Notes under the pieces: generated by a model
Database searches by the model: none
Told to the model about the DNA's origin: nothing
Seen by the model: the letters and a program-made list of their open reading frames with translations, nothing else
Translations under genes and position numbers: made by a program
Origin: Euryarchaeota archaeon UBA561
Lineage (GTDB): Archaea; Thermoplasmatota; Poseidoniia; Poseidoniales; Poseidoniaceae
Reading direction: 5' to 3'
NCBI GenBank assembly: GCA_002502295.1
Contig: DANX01000027.1
Span: forward strand, 24,798 to 51,359
Length of the DNA: 26,562 bases
In this document: positions 13,942-22,181 of the stretch, in pieces
Layout of the letters: the number at the start of each line of letters is the position of its first letter
Numbering within the stretch: position 1 is the stretch's first letter

Positions 13942-14739
13942 ATGGAAGAGGCGACGCAAGCCTTCGTTTTCTTCTGGCTTGCTGCTTTGTTCCTCGTCGT
14001 TGGGGCCATGGTTGGTTTCTTTTCCAAGGTTCACTGGCAACGGCGAACGGGCGCCGTCATGCTGGTCGTTGGGTTGTTATCACTCATGGCCACGCCGTGG
14101 ACACTTCCTTCTTCTCCTTCCAGTGCGTTTGGACATTTGCTTGGAAGCCTTGTCGGCCCAGCGGTCCTGCTGGTTGTCGGCTTTTACCTCATCACGTTTT
14201 CAGGTAATGTCCCCGTCGGCCGGTTGAGCAAAAGCGATCGCACCATGGGCGTCGCGATGGTGATGCTTGGCACCCTGTGGTTGGAAGCCATGCATTGGTG
14301 GATTCTCACCCCCATGTACCCCGGTGAAGTGAATCGATACTGGCTCATATTTTGGCCGACCATGTTGTTGGCGACGCTGACGTTCTCACTGGCTACCTAT
14401 TCCGTGGTTGGTTTGGTTGGCGACGGGCGATTGCGAGAACAACGGTTGATGATGGTCGTCGCTGTTTTTGCCTCCCTTCTTTTGTTGCTGGGCGCTGTGC
14501 TTGATGGCCCAAATGTGAATCCGAATCAATTTTCAAGCGAAGTTCTGTTGGCCTCTGCGGACATTTTCGGTGCGATGGTCGGTGCGGCGTTTGCCATTCT
14601 TGTGTTTGCCATCGTGCTCGCGATATACGAATCGCAACAACCCTCTCCAAAACGGTTGGATCCCCCCACGATGACCCAGCTTGAGCAAGCGAGTCACATC
14701 ATTGCTCACAATCTTGGAGGTGAGGCCGAAGATGAATGA
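13942..14739 (+). CDS. Seven-helix membrane protein of unknown function
   Basis: 265 aa with about seven hydrophobic helices (for example AFVFFWLAALFLVVGAMVGF, AVMLVVGLLSLMA and a last one ending AILVFAIVLAIYE), then a charged cytoplasmic tail ending in EDE. No catalytic or transport motif is recognised. The chosen ATG follows a TATAAA box at leaderless distance. It overlaps the next membrane-protein gene by 8 bases, so the two are probably co-translated and may act together. Divergent from the L44e operon. Confidence 0.7.
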   Translation: MEEATQAFVFFWLAALFLVVGAMVGFFSKVHWQRRTGAVMLVVGLLSLMATPWTLPSSPSSAFGHLLGSLVGPAVLLVVGFYLITFSGNVPVGRLSKSDRTMGVAMVMLGTLWLEAMHWWILTPMYPGEVNRYWLIFWPTMLLATLTFSLATYSVVGLVGDGRLREQRLMMVVAVFASLLLLLGAVLDGPNVNPNQFSSEVLLASADIFGAMVGAAFAILVFAIVLAIYESQQPSPKRLDPPTMTQLEQASHIIAHNLGGEAEDE

Positions 14740-15193
14740 ACCTGTTCAGAAGCGCCCGCTTGCTCGCATGGGCCTTATCGTCATGTTACCGTTGGCCGCC
14801 ATCTTAGCGATCATCGTGTGGCTCTCGGAGGGTTCGACCGGAGGTAGCTTTACCCGTTTCGCCAATGCGCTCCTGACCTCTTTCACGCTCTTTTCCTTCA
14901 TGCTGTTGTTGACCCTCTTTGTGTATGGCGACGCCCGTAAACGCCCCATTGCCCCGCTCCTTGGTATGTGCATGAGCGTCTTGCTCGGAATCGGCCTCAC
15001 CGTGTTTTTCCTTTCCCAAGGTGAGCTCCTCATGGAAGACAACGGTTCCGTACGTGCTCAAGCACTTTCAAACACCATTCGGTTCGGAACGACCATGCTC
15101 GGCGTTGCGCTCGGCGCGGTGGTTGTAGCTGGCACACTGTTTGCAAGCATCATGAACGGCCCTTCCCAAACCATCCACTTTGAAGAGGAATGA
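14732..15193 (+). CDS. Four-helix membrane protein of unknown function
   Basis: 153 aa from ATG 14732, with GGAGGTG at a 9-base spacing inside the end of the previous gene. Four hydrophobic helices are visible (about residues 12-34, 45-68, 75-97 and 118-142), with a short basic start and an acidic end (HFEEE). The region QRKPLARMGL... precedes helix one; no family recognised. The 8-base overlap ties it to the upstream seven-helix protein. L37e follows after 69 bases. Confidence 0.7.
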   Translation: MNEPVQKRPLARMGLIVMLPLAAILAIIVWLSEGSTGGSFTRFANALLTSFTLFSFMLLLTLFVYGDARKRPIAPLLGMCMSVLLGIGLTVFFLSQGELLMEDNGSVRAQALSNTIRFGTTMLGVALGAVVVAGTLFASIMNGPSQTIHFEEE

Positions 15194-15216
15194 ACCGGGC
15201 CAGATGGCTTGCCGTT

Positions 15217-15230
15217 GATTTCATAAGGGG
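15217..15230 (+). promoter_or_regulatory. Candidate core promoter for L37e
   Basis: GATTTCATAAGGGG starts about 46 bases before the L37e ATG and matches the element before L10e (TCATAAGGGG in both, 42 and 44 bases from the ATG). It would drive L37e and probably purF. Confidence 0.4.
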
Positions 15231-15262
15231 GAGGTCGGTGGGCAAGTCGTTCAGGTGAGGTC

Positions 15263-15442
15263 ATGTCCAAGGGTACACCGTCAATGGGTAAGCGACAAAA
15301 GACCACCCACATTCGATGCCGAAGGTGCGGCCGCAGCTCTTACCACAAGCAGAAAAAAGTCTGCGCAGCGTGTGGTTATGGTCAAACTTCAAGGATTCGA
15401 AAGTACAACTGGTCGAAGAAAACCCATCGTCCCAAGGCTTGA
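15263..15442 (+). CDS. rpl37e: Large-subunit ribosomal protein L37e
   Basis: A 59-aa zinc-ribbon ribosomal protein found by reading the plus strand: MSKGTPSMGKRQKTTHIRC opens it, followed by RRCGRSSYHKQKKVCAACG and a basic SRIRKYNWSKKTHRPKA end. The four zinc cysteines are 19, 22, 34 and 37, all intact. The family's hallmark G-T/P-S-x-GKR-x-K-x-THIxCRRCGRxSYH is present throughout. AGGTGAGG just before the ATG serves as ribosome binding site. PurF follows 58 bases downstream, an arrangement known from other archaea; the LSm gene that often precedes L37e is absent. Confidence 0.96.
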   Translation: MSKGTPSMGKRQKTTHIRCRRCGRSSYHKQKKVCAACGYGQTSRIRKYNWSKKTHRPKA

Positions 15443-15500
15443 AGCGATTTCATCGCAACGATAAGAAGCGACCTCGGACTGGTTGGAACGAGGCAAACGC

Positions 15501-17042
15501 ATGTGTGGCATCCTCGGAATCGTTGGCCAACACGGCTCGCACGTGAATCAGCTTCTCTATGACGGACTCACCGTCCTCCAACATCGCGGTCAGGATGCCG
15601 CAGGGATTCTCACCGACAACGGCGGCAATTTCCGACTTCGAAAATCCAACGGCCTTGTCTCTGACGTCTTCTTCAAGCGCCACATGCTTCGGCTCGAGGG
15701 CAACGTCGGCCTCGGGCACGTCCGCTACCCAACCGCCGGCTCATCTTCAAGCGCTGAAGCACAACCGTTCTATGTCAATTCGCCTTATGGCATCGCTCTT
15801 GCTCATAATGGCAACCTCACGAATGCCGAAGAACTGGGGCAATTCATCCGCGATGATTGCATGCGCCATATCAACACAACAAGTGATTCAGAATTGCTCC
15901 TCAATGCCCTTGCCGTGGAATTGGGTGAGCGGTCCTCCTCGCTCCGAATTCAAGGCGAACCACACATGAACATCGAGACCGTGTTTGGGGCAGTCAGTGC
16001 TTTGAACAGTCGAGTGCGAGGAGGGTATGCCTGTGTCTCTGTCATATCCGGATACGGGTTGCTGGCGTTCAGAGACCCAAACGGTATTCGGCCACTTATT
16101 TACGGGATGCGAGAAATAGATGGTCAAACAGAATACATCGTCGCCAGCGAGAGCGTGGCCATCACTGCGCTCGGCTTTGAAATTGTTCGAGACATACGCC
16201 CTGGTGAAGCGGTTTTTATCAGTGCTTCTGGCCATCTGTTCAACCGGCAGTGCTCTGAACCATCCGATTACACGCCCTGCATCTTTGAGCACGTCTATTT
16301 TGCTCGGCCCGATTCGGTCATTGATGGCATGTCGGTGTATCAATCTCGTTTGAATCAAGGTCAGCGGTTGGCTGAACGCCTTGTTGAATCATGGGCTGAT
16401 CATGACATTGATGTGGTTATCCCGATTCCTGATTCGGGTCGTATTGCAGCTCTGCAAATGGCAAAAACACTCAACGTCCCTTACCGAGAAGGTTTCGTGA
16501 AGAACCGGTACGTCGGTAGGACGTTTATCATGCCAGGCCAAGCCCTGCGTGAAAAGTCAGTTCGACGAAAACTCAACGCCATCGAAAATGAGTTTAGGGG
16601 AAAGAACGTTCTGTTGGTTGACGACTCAATTGTTCGTGGCACAACCAGTGCCCAAATCATTGAAATGGCCCGAGATGTCGGTGCCTCAAAGGTCTACTTT
16701 GCGTCAGCAGCACCACCCGTTCGTCATCCCAATGTCTACGGTATTGACATGCCGGCCGTGAATGAATTCATCGCAAACGGGCGTTCAATTGAAGAAATTA
16801 ATGCGACAATTGGAAGCGATCGTTTGTTTTACCAAACGCTTGATGACCTGATTGAAGTTACTCAACAGGAAGGTTCAGATGTATCCGCGTTTGATTCAAG
16901 TTGCTTCAACGGTCAATACATCACCGGGGACATTGATGAGGCCTACTTGAAGAAACTCTACGATGCACGAAACGATGCAGCAAAAGGTCAATCCAGTGAG
17001 GATGACGCTGTCATTGATCTTCACAACGATGACGCCTTGTAG
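15501..17042 (+). CDS. purF: Amidophosphoribosyltransferase PurF, bacterial (E. coli-like) type
   Basis: PurF makes 5-phosphoribosylamine from PRPP and glutamine, the first committed step of purine synthesis. The start at 15501 gives MCGILG, exposing the catalytic Cys2 of the class II glutaminase without a propeptide; the earlier in-frame start at 15483 is rejected for this reason. GHVRYPTAGSSS, EAQPFYVNSPYG and AHNGNLTN form the glutaminase site. The PRPP loop VLLVDDSIVRGTTS begins near residue 370. The tail FDSSCFNGQYITGDIDEAYL has the layout of the gammaproteobacterial enzyme and lacks the Fe-S cysteines of the Bacillus type. Length 513 aa, near E. coli PurF. Similarity to the E. coli enzyme by eye is high through VLQHRGQDAAGI and FVKNRYVGRTFIMPGQ, suggesting transfer from bacteria. 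Confidence 0.97.
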   Translation: MCGILGIVGQHGSHVNQLLYDGLTVLQHRGQDAAGILTDNGGNFRLRKSNGLVSDVFFKRHMLRLEGNVGLGHVRYPTAGSSSSAEAQPFYVNSPYGIALAHNGNLTNAEELGQFIRDDCMRHINTTSDSELLLNALAVELGERSSSLRIQGEPHMNIETVFGAVSALNSRVRGGYACVSVISGYGLLAFRDPNGIRPLIYGMREIDGQTEYIVASESVAITALGFEIVRDIRPGEAVFISASGHLFNRQCSEPSDYTPCIFEHVYFARPDSVIDGMSVYQSRLNQGQRLAERLVESWADHDIDVVIPIPDSGRIAALQMAKTLNVPYREGFVKNRYVGRTFIMPGQALREKSVRRKLNAIENEFRGKNVLLVDDSIVRGTTSAQIIEMARDVGASKVYFASAAPPVRHPNVYGIDMPAVNEFIANGRSIEEINATIGSDRLFYQTLDDLIEVTQQEGSDVSAFDSSCFNGQYITGDIDEAYLKKLYDARNDAAKGQSSEDDAVIDLHNDDAL

Positions 17043-17094
17043 GCAAGAATCAGTGCAGGCGAGTTCTTTTGAACGAGGGTGCTCACCTCCAACC

Positions 17095-18720
17095 ATGGTC
17101 TCTACCCGGCGTGTGGTTTCTCTTCTCAATCCGGATGAAAAGATTAGCCATGTCGCACTTGAAGAGGAACGCAATCTTCTTGCATGGGTGGAGGGGAGAA
17201 CTTCCGTTCACCTAGGACACTTGGATGTCAACGGGGAACTCGAACGTCTCTGCATGTTCTCCTCTCCGCATACGGTTTCCTTTCTCTCCTTTCACCGTTC
17301 ACATTTGGTGGTTGGCGACGACATTGGAACGCTTGCGTTTTACGACCATGAAGGCCTTCTTCTTGAATCACAAGACGTAGACGGCGGAGTGCAAGATTGC
17401 CTGTTCATGGACCTGAAAGCGGTTGTGCTCAGTGGCATGGGCGAAGTGCATCTCGTTCAATTTGAACGGAACGCTATCAATCTCTCACGGAAACTGGGAT
17501 TGAACGACGTGGTGCATTTTACGGCCCGAACCGGCCGAATCTACGTCGCTGAACAAGCGGGTGGGGTTGTGGCATGCGATGAAGAAGAAATTGTTTGGCG
17601 ACGGCCGGGGCGAGGCGACCACGGCGAGCGCATCACCGGTCTAGGATTGACTCGAGAAGGCCGTCTGTTCTTGACTCGGGAAGGCCATGCATTGGTAGCA
17701 GGAGACGAGGAGGCCATTGAATTTGAACTCTGGTCAAACGATGAACTGCAGGTGCGCTACGATCAACGTATGCGTTTACTTACTTCCGAGGAATCACCGC
17801 TTGGTGCCATTCTTGGTTTTGATGATGGCACCGTTCACCGCCTCTTTGAGGACGGTACAATGGAGGAGTTGTTGGCGACGGGTCATCCTGTGTTTTCCTG
17901 TGCAGAACATCAAGGAGAGGTTCTTGCTAGTTCATGGTTTTACATCCATGGAATTCTTGATGGAGTCACGTGGAAGGTGGAACATCAGGGCATGCCTGAA
18001 ATGCTTTGCTATCACTCCAAACTCCGCCTTTTGGTGTTCGCAGGCGACGACCAAAACGACTACACGAACCCTGAACCCATCGGTTTGATGGACATGAACG
18101 AAGGCATCGTTGAAGCAGATACATCTGACTTGTCCCAATGGTTTCAGGTCAACGATGCGGCTCAACCCCTTTCCGCAGAAGAGCTGTACGCAGACGATCA
18201 CGATGTTCTTGAACACCTCACTGAGGACGAACGTGCTTCGTTGACGTCGATGTCTAAATCCGATGTCCCCCATGATTCCTTGATGGCTGCGATGGAACAA
18301 GATGTTGAACCGCATAGTGGACAATCACCCATGCCTTCTGACGATGATTTGCTGGACGCGCTCAACAGCGTCGAAGCGCTCACCTTGGAAGAAACCGATG
18401 AACTGCTGGATGCGTTGTCTGCCTCGGCCAGTGAATTCATCCCGCCACGAGCTGTTGCTGGTGATGACCAGCGCCATGTCGCTGAGCGGGATGGAACCTG
18501 CGTAGTCTTGTTGGACGGAAGAGACTCCTATGACCCGCAGAACCAGATTGTCCGCTGGTCGTGGTACGACGAGCGAGGAAGGGAGCTTGCGAGCGTCGCC
18601 CAAGTCAAACTCAAACTTCCGGTTGGAAGGCACAGATTTGAACTCAGAGTCGTTGACGGTGAAGGTTCGTGGACCATGGATTCCCTGCTTGTTCACGTTT
18701 TGGATGGCTCAACCTCATGA
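17095..18720 (+). CDS. Cytoplasmic beta-propeller protein with acidic linker and PKD-like domain
   Basis: 541 aa, no signal peptide or membrane helix. The first 330 or so residues are repeated four-stranded units typical of WD40/PQQ-like propellers (for example VVGDDIGTLAFYDHEGLLLESQ and ILGFDDGTVHRLFEDGTMEEL). A long acidic, low-complexity linker follows (about 345-450, rich in Asp/Glu/Leu/Ser). The last 85 residues look like a PKD-type beta sandwich: PRAVAGDDQRHV, VVLLDGRDSYDP, IVRWSWYD, FELRVVDGEGSW. PKD domains are usually extracellular, so a version without an export signal is unusual. The frame is open back into purF; ATG 17095 is the first start after the purF stop. Function unknown. 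Confidence 0.78.
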   Translation: MVSTRRVVSLLNPDEKISHVALEEERNLLAWVEGRTSVHLGHLDVNGELERLCMFSSPHTVSFLSFHRSHLVVGDDIGTLAFYDHEGLLLESQDVDGGVQDCLFMDLKAVVLSGMGEVHLVQFERNAINLSRKLGLNDVVHFTARTGRIYVAEQAGGVVACDEEEIVWRRPGRGDHGERITGLGLTREGRLFLTREGHALVAGDEEAIEFELWSNDELQVRYDQRMRLLTSEESPLGAILGFDDGTVHRLFEDGTMEELLATGHPVFSCAEHQGEVLASSWFYIHGILDGVTWKVEHQGMPEMLCYHSKLRLLVFAGDDQNDYTNPEPIGLMDMNEGIVEADTSDLSQWFQVNDAAQPLSAEELYADDHDVLEHLTEDERASLTSMSKSDVPHDSLMAAMEQDVEPHSGQSPMPSDDDLLDALNSVEALTLEETDELLDALSASASEFIPPRAVAGDDQRHVAERDGTCVVLLDGRDSYDPQNQIVRWSWYDERGRELASVAQVKLKLPVGRHRFELRVVDGEGSWTMDSLLVHVLDGSTS

Positions 18721-18742
18721 AGGGGTCATCCTTCGGGTAGGC

Positions 18743-19513
18743 ATGGCCCTCAGCAAACCGTGGATTGACCACTTTTTGGTCGGCCCATTGCAAATGCGAT
18801 GCTCGGTGGTCACCGACCGAGCGAGCGGAGACACCATCATTATCGATGGCGGAGATGAACCTCAACGCATCATCGATTGGGTTGATGGATTCCGTGGCGT
18901 TGGCCCAAATTGGACCACTGGTCCGGAAAACAAAGAGGTGGCAGAACAACAATTTGCTCCAAACCGTCGGGTCGTTGCCCTCGTGAACACGCATGCCCAT
19001 TTTGACCACAGTGGCTTCATCCCCGTACTCCAAGCGCATTATGAGGTGGACTGGTTTCTTCACCCAGATGACGATTATCTCCAGACGTTGGCACAGGTCT
19101 CAGGGCGAAAATATGGCCTTTCACTGCCCGAGCCAGCCGTTGCTGACGAGCCCTTGGTAGGCGGAGAGGTGTACACATTCGGAACCATTGAACTCAGCGT
19201 GTTGCACACTCCAGGCCACACGCTTGGAGGTTGCAGTCTGGTCCTCTCCACCACGGATGGCCCCGATCATGTCTTTGTCGGAGACACGCTATTTGCGGGC
19301 TCGGTGGGTCGAACCGACATCGCCAACTCTGGGGGTGACTTCGAAGTCCTTGCACGTTCGGTTCACACGCAACTCTGGCCCCTCGAAGACACGACCGTGG
19401 TTCATCCAGGTCACGGCCCAATCACGACCATTGGCCACGAAAAAAGGACCAACCCCTTTGTCGGAGAGCCCGCCGGCGGAGCCGGGAACTTTGGTTTTGG
19501 AAAGTACGCCTGA
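18743..19513 (+). CDS. Metallo-beta-lactamase-fold hydrolase (glyoxalase II-like)
   Basis: 256 aa. The metal-binding motifs of the MBL superfamily are intact: THAHFDHSG (HxHxDH), LHTPGHTLGGCS (third metal His), VGDTLFAGSVGRTDI (bridging Asp) and VVHPGHGPITTIGHEKRTNPF (final His). The GRTD...HPGHGP...E...NP pattern is that of the COG0491 glyoxalase II-like group, which act on thioesters such as glutathione-type conjugates; the substrate here is unknown. ATG 18743, 22 bases after the upstream stop, is preferred; ATG 18704 would overlap the previous gene by 17 bases. Its stop abuts the stop of the convergent etfA with no base between. Confidence 0.9.
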   Translation: MALSKPWIDHFLVGPLQMRCSVVTDRASGDTIIIDGGDEPQRIIDWVDGFRGVGPNWTTGPENKEVAEQQFAPNRRVVALVNTHAHFDHSGFIPVLQAHYEVDWFLHPDDDYLQTLAQVSGRKYGLSLPEPAVADEPLVGGEVYTFGTIELSVLHTPGHTLGGCSLVLSTTDGPDHVFVGDTLFAGSVGRTDIANSGGDFEVLARSVHTQLWPLEDTTVVHPGHGPITTIGHEKRTNPFVGEPAGGAGNFGFGKYA

Positions 19514-20440
19514 TCATCCCATCATGCCTTTCAGGCTCTGATGAAGCACAGGAAGGGCTTCTTCCCAACTCGCCACGATGCCGTAGTCAGCGTGCTGGAA
19601 AATCGGGGCATCAGCATCTTTGTTGATGGCCACAATGTACTTTGAAGAACGCATTCCAGCAAGGTGCTGAATGGCACCGGAAATGCCAACGGCGATGTAG
19701 AGGTTTGGATTGACGGTCTTTCCGGTCTGTCCGACCTGCATGGAGTGAGGAATGGTTTCCCATGTGTCAACCGCAGCCCGGGATGCACCAACAGCCGCGC
19801 CGATGGTGTCTGCGATGGCTTCCAGATGCGAGAAATTGTCCGGAGAACCCATGCCCCGTCCTCCCGAAATCACGATGTTTGCTTCTGACACGTCAAGGCG
19901 TTCGGATGCCCGGGCCATGAATTCCTGGACCGAAGTGGCCACGTTTCCATCGGTGTCAAGGACTGAATGGTCCATGGCTCCGCCTTCCGCTGGTGCAAAC
20001 ACATTCGAGCGAACCGAGATCACCACAGGACCAGAGGCCGACACGGTCTGCATGGCCTTTCCGCTGTACACAGGGGAAGTAATGTTGACGCCTTGTATCT
20101 CAACGGCGTCTTGCACAACAGGGATATTGCGTCGTGCCGCAAGTCGAGCGGCCAAGTCCTTGCTTTGGGGACTTGCTCCGGTGATGATGGTGCCCATTGG
20201 GACGACGCCATCAAGAGCAGCAGCCCAACCGCTTGCGTCGTAGTGCGCGAACGCACCGGACTTGGCGGCGATGATGTTTCCTGCCCCCATACCCGCTGCA
20301 CCGGCTGCTTGACTCGCATCGGTGCAGGGCACGACAAGGGTCGGTTCCCCTCCAAATGTTTTGGCTGCACTCACCAATTCGGCGGTGCTTGGGTGGACGG
20401 CGTTGTTGTTCATTTCTGCAATTACAATTGTTTGTGTCAT
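19514..20440 (-). CDS. etfA: Electron transfer flavoprotein alpha subunit
   Basis: ETF takes electrons from acyl-CoA dehydrogenases and passes them to the quinone pool via an ETF dehydrogenase. This 308-aa alpha subunit has the FAD-binding carboxy-terminal domain: VISGGRGMGSPDNF, GAAVGASRAAVD, SMQVGQTGKTVNPNLYIAVG, ISGAIQHLAGM and IVAINKDADAPIFQHADYGI, all diagnostic. Start ATG 20440 has GAGGTGAAACC just upstream, overlapping the etfB stop by sequence context; the gap is 9 bases. The acyl-CoA dehydrogenase at 25211 is a likely electron donor. No ETF dehydrogenase is seen in the window. Confidence 0.97.
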   Translation of the reverse strand: MTQTIVIAEMNNNAVHPSTAELVSAAKTFGGEPTLVVPCTDASQAAGAAGMGAGNIIAAKSGAFAHYDASGWAAALDGVVPMGTIITGASPQSKDLAARLAARRNIPVVQDAVEIQGVNITSPVYSGKAMQTVSASGPVVISVRSNVFAPAEGGAMDHSVLDTDGNVATSVQEFMARASERLDVSEANIVISGGRGMGSPDNFSHLEAIADTIGAAVGASRAAVDTWETIPHSMQVGQTGKTVNPNLYIAVGISGAIQHLAGMRSSKYIVAINKDADAPIFQHADYGIVASWEEALPVLHQSLKGMMG

Positions 20441-20449
20441 GGTTTCACC

Positions 20450-21187
20450 TCATAGGACGTTGGCTTCATCTCGAAGCAGTTGTGCGACCTCAGCCGCTGC
20501 TGCGCCACCCTCGTAGCTCTTGCCGGCAGGTTTGGCCGGTGGTAGGGCGTGGTTGACGATGGAAACGGTGGAGGACGGTGCTTCTGCAGGCCGTACATCG
20601 ACGCTCGCTCTCTTTGCCTGCATGATGCCTTTCACGTTTGGCTTGCGAACTTTGAGGCTGCCTTTGTCGCAGGAGATGACGGCTGGGAGGGGTACGCTGA
20701 CTTGTGCATTGCCATTTCCGCTGGGCATGACAACGCTGACACCGTCACCAAACGATGCGCTTGAAATGTTGGAGGCTGAGGCCCAACCCATGCGTTCTGC
20801 AACGCCAGGTCCAGTTGAGCCTGCACCGGTGTCAGCAGCGGATTTTCCACAATACACCACCTCCGCACCAAGGTCGGCAACGGCTTGAGCGATGACGGTT
20901 TGGAGAGCGTTTGAATCCATCTCTCCGTCAGCGTCCACCCGGACAATGTGGTCAACACCAATGGCTTTGGCGTCCTTGAGAATTTTCTCAGCACCTGCGC
21001 CGCCAACCGTGAGGGCGGTGACTTCACCACCGGCTGCCTCTTTGTGCAGCAGCGCAGTTTCTACGGCAAATTCGTCGTATGGACTCATGACCATTTTCAC
21101 GGTTGAGAGGTCGACGCGGTCGCCGCTGACCACGATTTTTGCGTTTGTGTCAGGCACTTGTTTTACGAGAACAATGATGTTGGGCAT
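20450..21187 (-). CDS. etfB: Electron transfer flavoprotein beta subunit
   Basis: 245-aa partner of the alpha subunit. It opens MPNIIVLVKQVPDTNAK, followed by MVMSPYDEFAVETALLHKE (conserved beta-subunit signature region), the nucleotide-binding fold with AEKILKDAKAIGVDHIVRVD, and a central LQTVIAQAVADLGAEVVYCGKSA. The family ends in a linker that clasps the alpha subunit, here Ala/Pro-rich (about 195-225). It is the first gene of an etfB-etfA pair. The upstream site GGAG sits about 8 bases before the ATG. Confidence 0.96.
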   Translation of the reverse strand: MPNIIVLVKQVPDTNAKIVVSGDRVDLSTVKMVMSPYDEFAVETALLHKEAAGGEVTALTVGGAGAEKILKDAKAIGVDHIVRVDADGEMDSNALQTVIAQAVADLGAEVVYCGKSAADTGAGSTGPGVAERMGWASASNISSASFGDGVSVVMPSGNGNAQVSVPLPAVISCDKGSLKVRKPNVKGIMQAKRASVDVRPAEAPSSTVSIVNHALPPAKPAGKSYEGGAAAAEVAQLLRDEANVL

Positions 21188-21327
21188 TCAATCTACTCCA
21201 ATTATTGATGAGTTCCAATAAGACTCAATTCATGAACCTTGCCACCTAAACCCCACCCTCCTCACAGGGGAAAAGCGGTGCGTTAATTGGTTAGAATTAT
21301 GAACCGTCCCACCAGCGGAAAAACTCC

Positions 21328-22179
21328 ATGTCGCCACCAAAGAAGGTTGAAGTTGATCCCGAAGAACAAACGGTCCTACGAGAGTGGAGGGAATTGGTTG
21401 TTGAGCATTACAGTGCAGACATCGCTCGGTTGGAGGGCATGGAAGACAGTGTCCACGGGTTTCACATTGAACATCGGCTGATCGATGAAAAGCCGATTCT
21501 ACGTCATATTTTTCATGAGAATCCAACTCGCGCACTTGAGTTAGGCTTCCGAATTATGCGGGAGCAGTTTGACGCTCACAACATACCGACCCGCCCAGTT
21601 CTGCGAGTCATCGGCCTCTCCGACAACTACCTCAACCGGGTCGATGAACTCCGCATGCGAGACCGCAATGATTTGGTATCGCTCGACGTCAAAATAAACG
21701 ATGTTTCCCAGCCATATGGATGGCTCAAGATGGCCAAATACCAGTGCCGTGATTGCGGAAGCATAACCGAAGTCAGACAACGCAGAGCACGAGAGAGGGA
21801 AAGCCCGTTTGTTTGCCGCACATGCCTTGACAAGATGTTCAAGGAAAACGACAGGGAGGACCTACCGTTGGGGTTGTTCCACCCGACGCCAAATTTCACA
21901 ATGTTGGTCGAAGAATGCAACTACGAAGATGTGCAAGACATCAGCATGAGTCAAATCACTTACAACAAGGAGCACCATCTCATCAACTGCTCAACTCGAA
22001 ACCAAATCCTTGGGACCGTAGCCGATGATTTGGTGGACCAAATCGCGGTTTCAAAATACCTACGAGTGAATGGAATTGTCAGGGTTCAGCCGGTACCAGA
22101 CCGCACGTTTGCAAAAGACACCCGCCGGCTCTTGTCCATCGATATCATCAGCGTTGAGGAACTGTCCATTACAGAGTGA
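21328..22179 (+). CDS. Stand-alone MCM amino-terminal-domain protein (no AAA+ helicase)
   Basis: 283 aa resembling only the amino-terminal half of the MCM replicative helicase. Residues about 10-90 form a helical A-like domain. Residues 91-130 (VLRVIGLSDNYLNR...) match the start of the OB fold. A zinc ribbon follows with CRDC (140, 143) and CRTC (163, 166). About 190-250 include YEDVQDISMSQ, equivalent to MCM's conserved QDxxxxxQxxQE strand, and DDLVDQIAVSKYLRVNGIVRV, equivalent to LVDxxxPGDRVxVTGI. The protein then stops: no Walker A, Walker B or arginine finger exists in the downstream sequence, which is the convergent tyrS. It may bind single-stranded DNA or interact with the true MCM (inference). 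The start lacks a strong ribosome binding site. Confidence 0.75.
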   Translation: MSPPKKVEVDPEEQTVLREWRELVVEHYSADIARLEGMEDSVHGFHIEHRLIDEKPILRHIFHENPTRALELGFRIMREQFDAHNIPTRPVLRVIGLSDNYLNRVDELRMRDRNDLVSLDVKINDVSQPYGWLKMAKYQCRDCGSITEVRQRRARERESPFVCRTCLDKMFKENDREDLPLGLFHPTPNFTMLVEECNYEDVQDISMSQITYNKEHHLINCSTRNQILGTVADDLVDQIAVSKYLRVNGIVRVQPVPDRTFAKDTRRLLSIDIISVEELSITE

Positions 22180-22181
22180 AT

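Noticed and set aside
17075..17090. GAGGGTG-CTCACCTCC before the propeller-PKD gene as a second ribosome-site hairpin
   Set aside because: The stem needs a bulge and a very tight loop, and the gene start is less certain than for aIF2-alpha.
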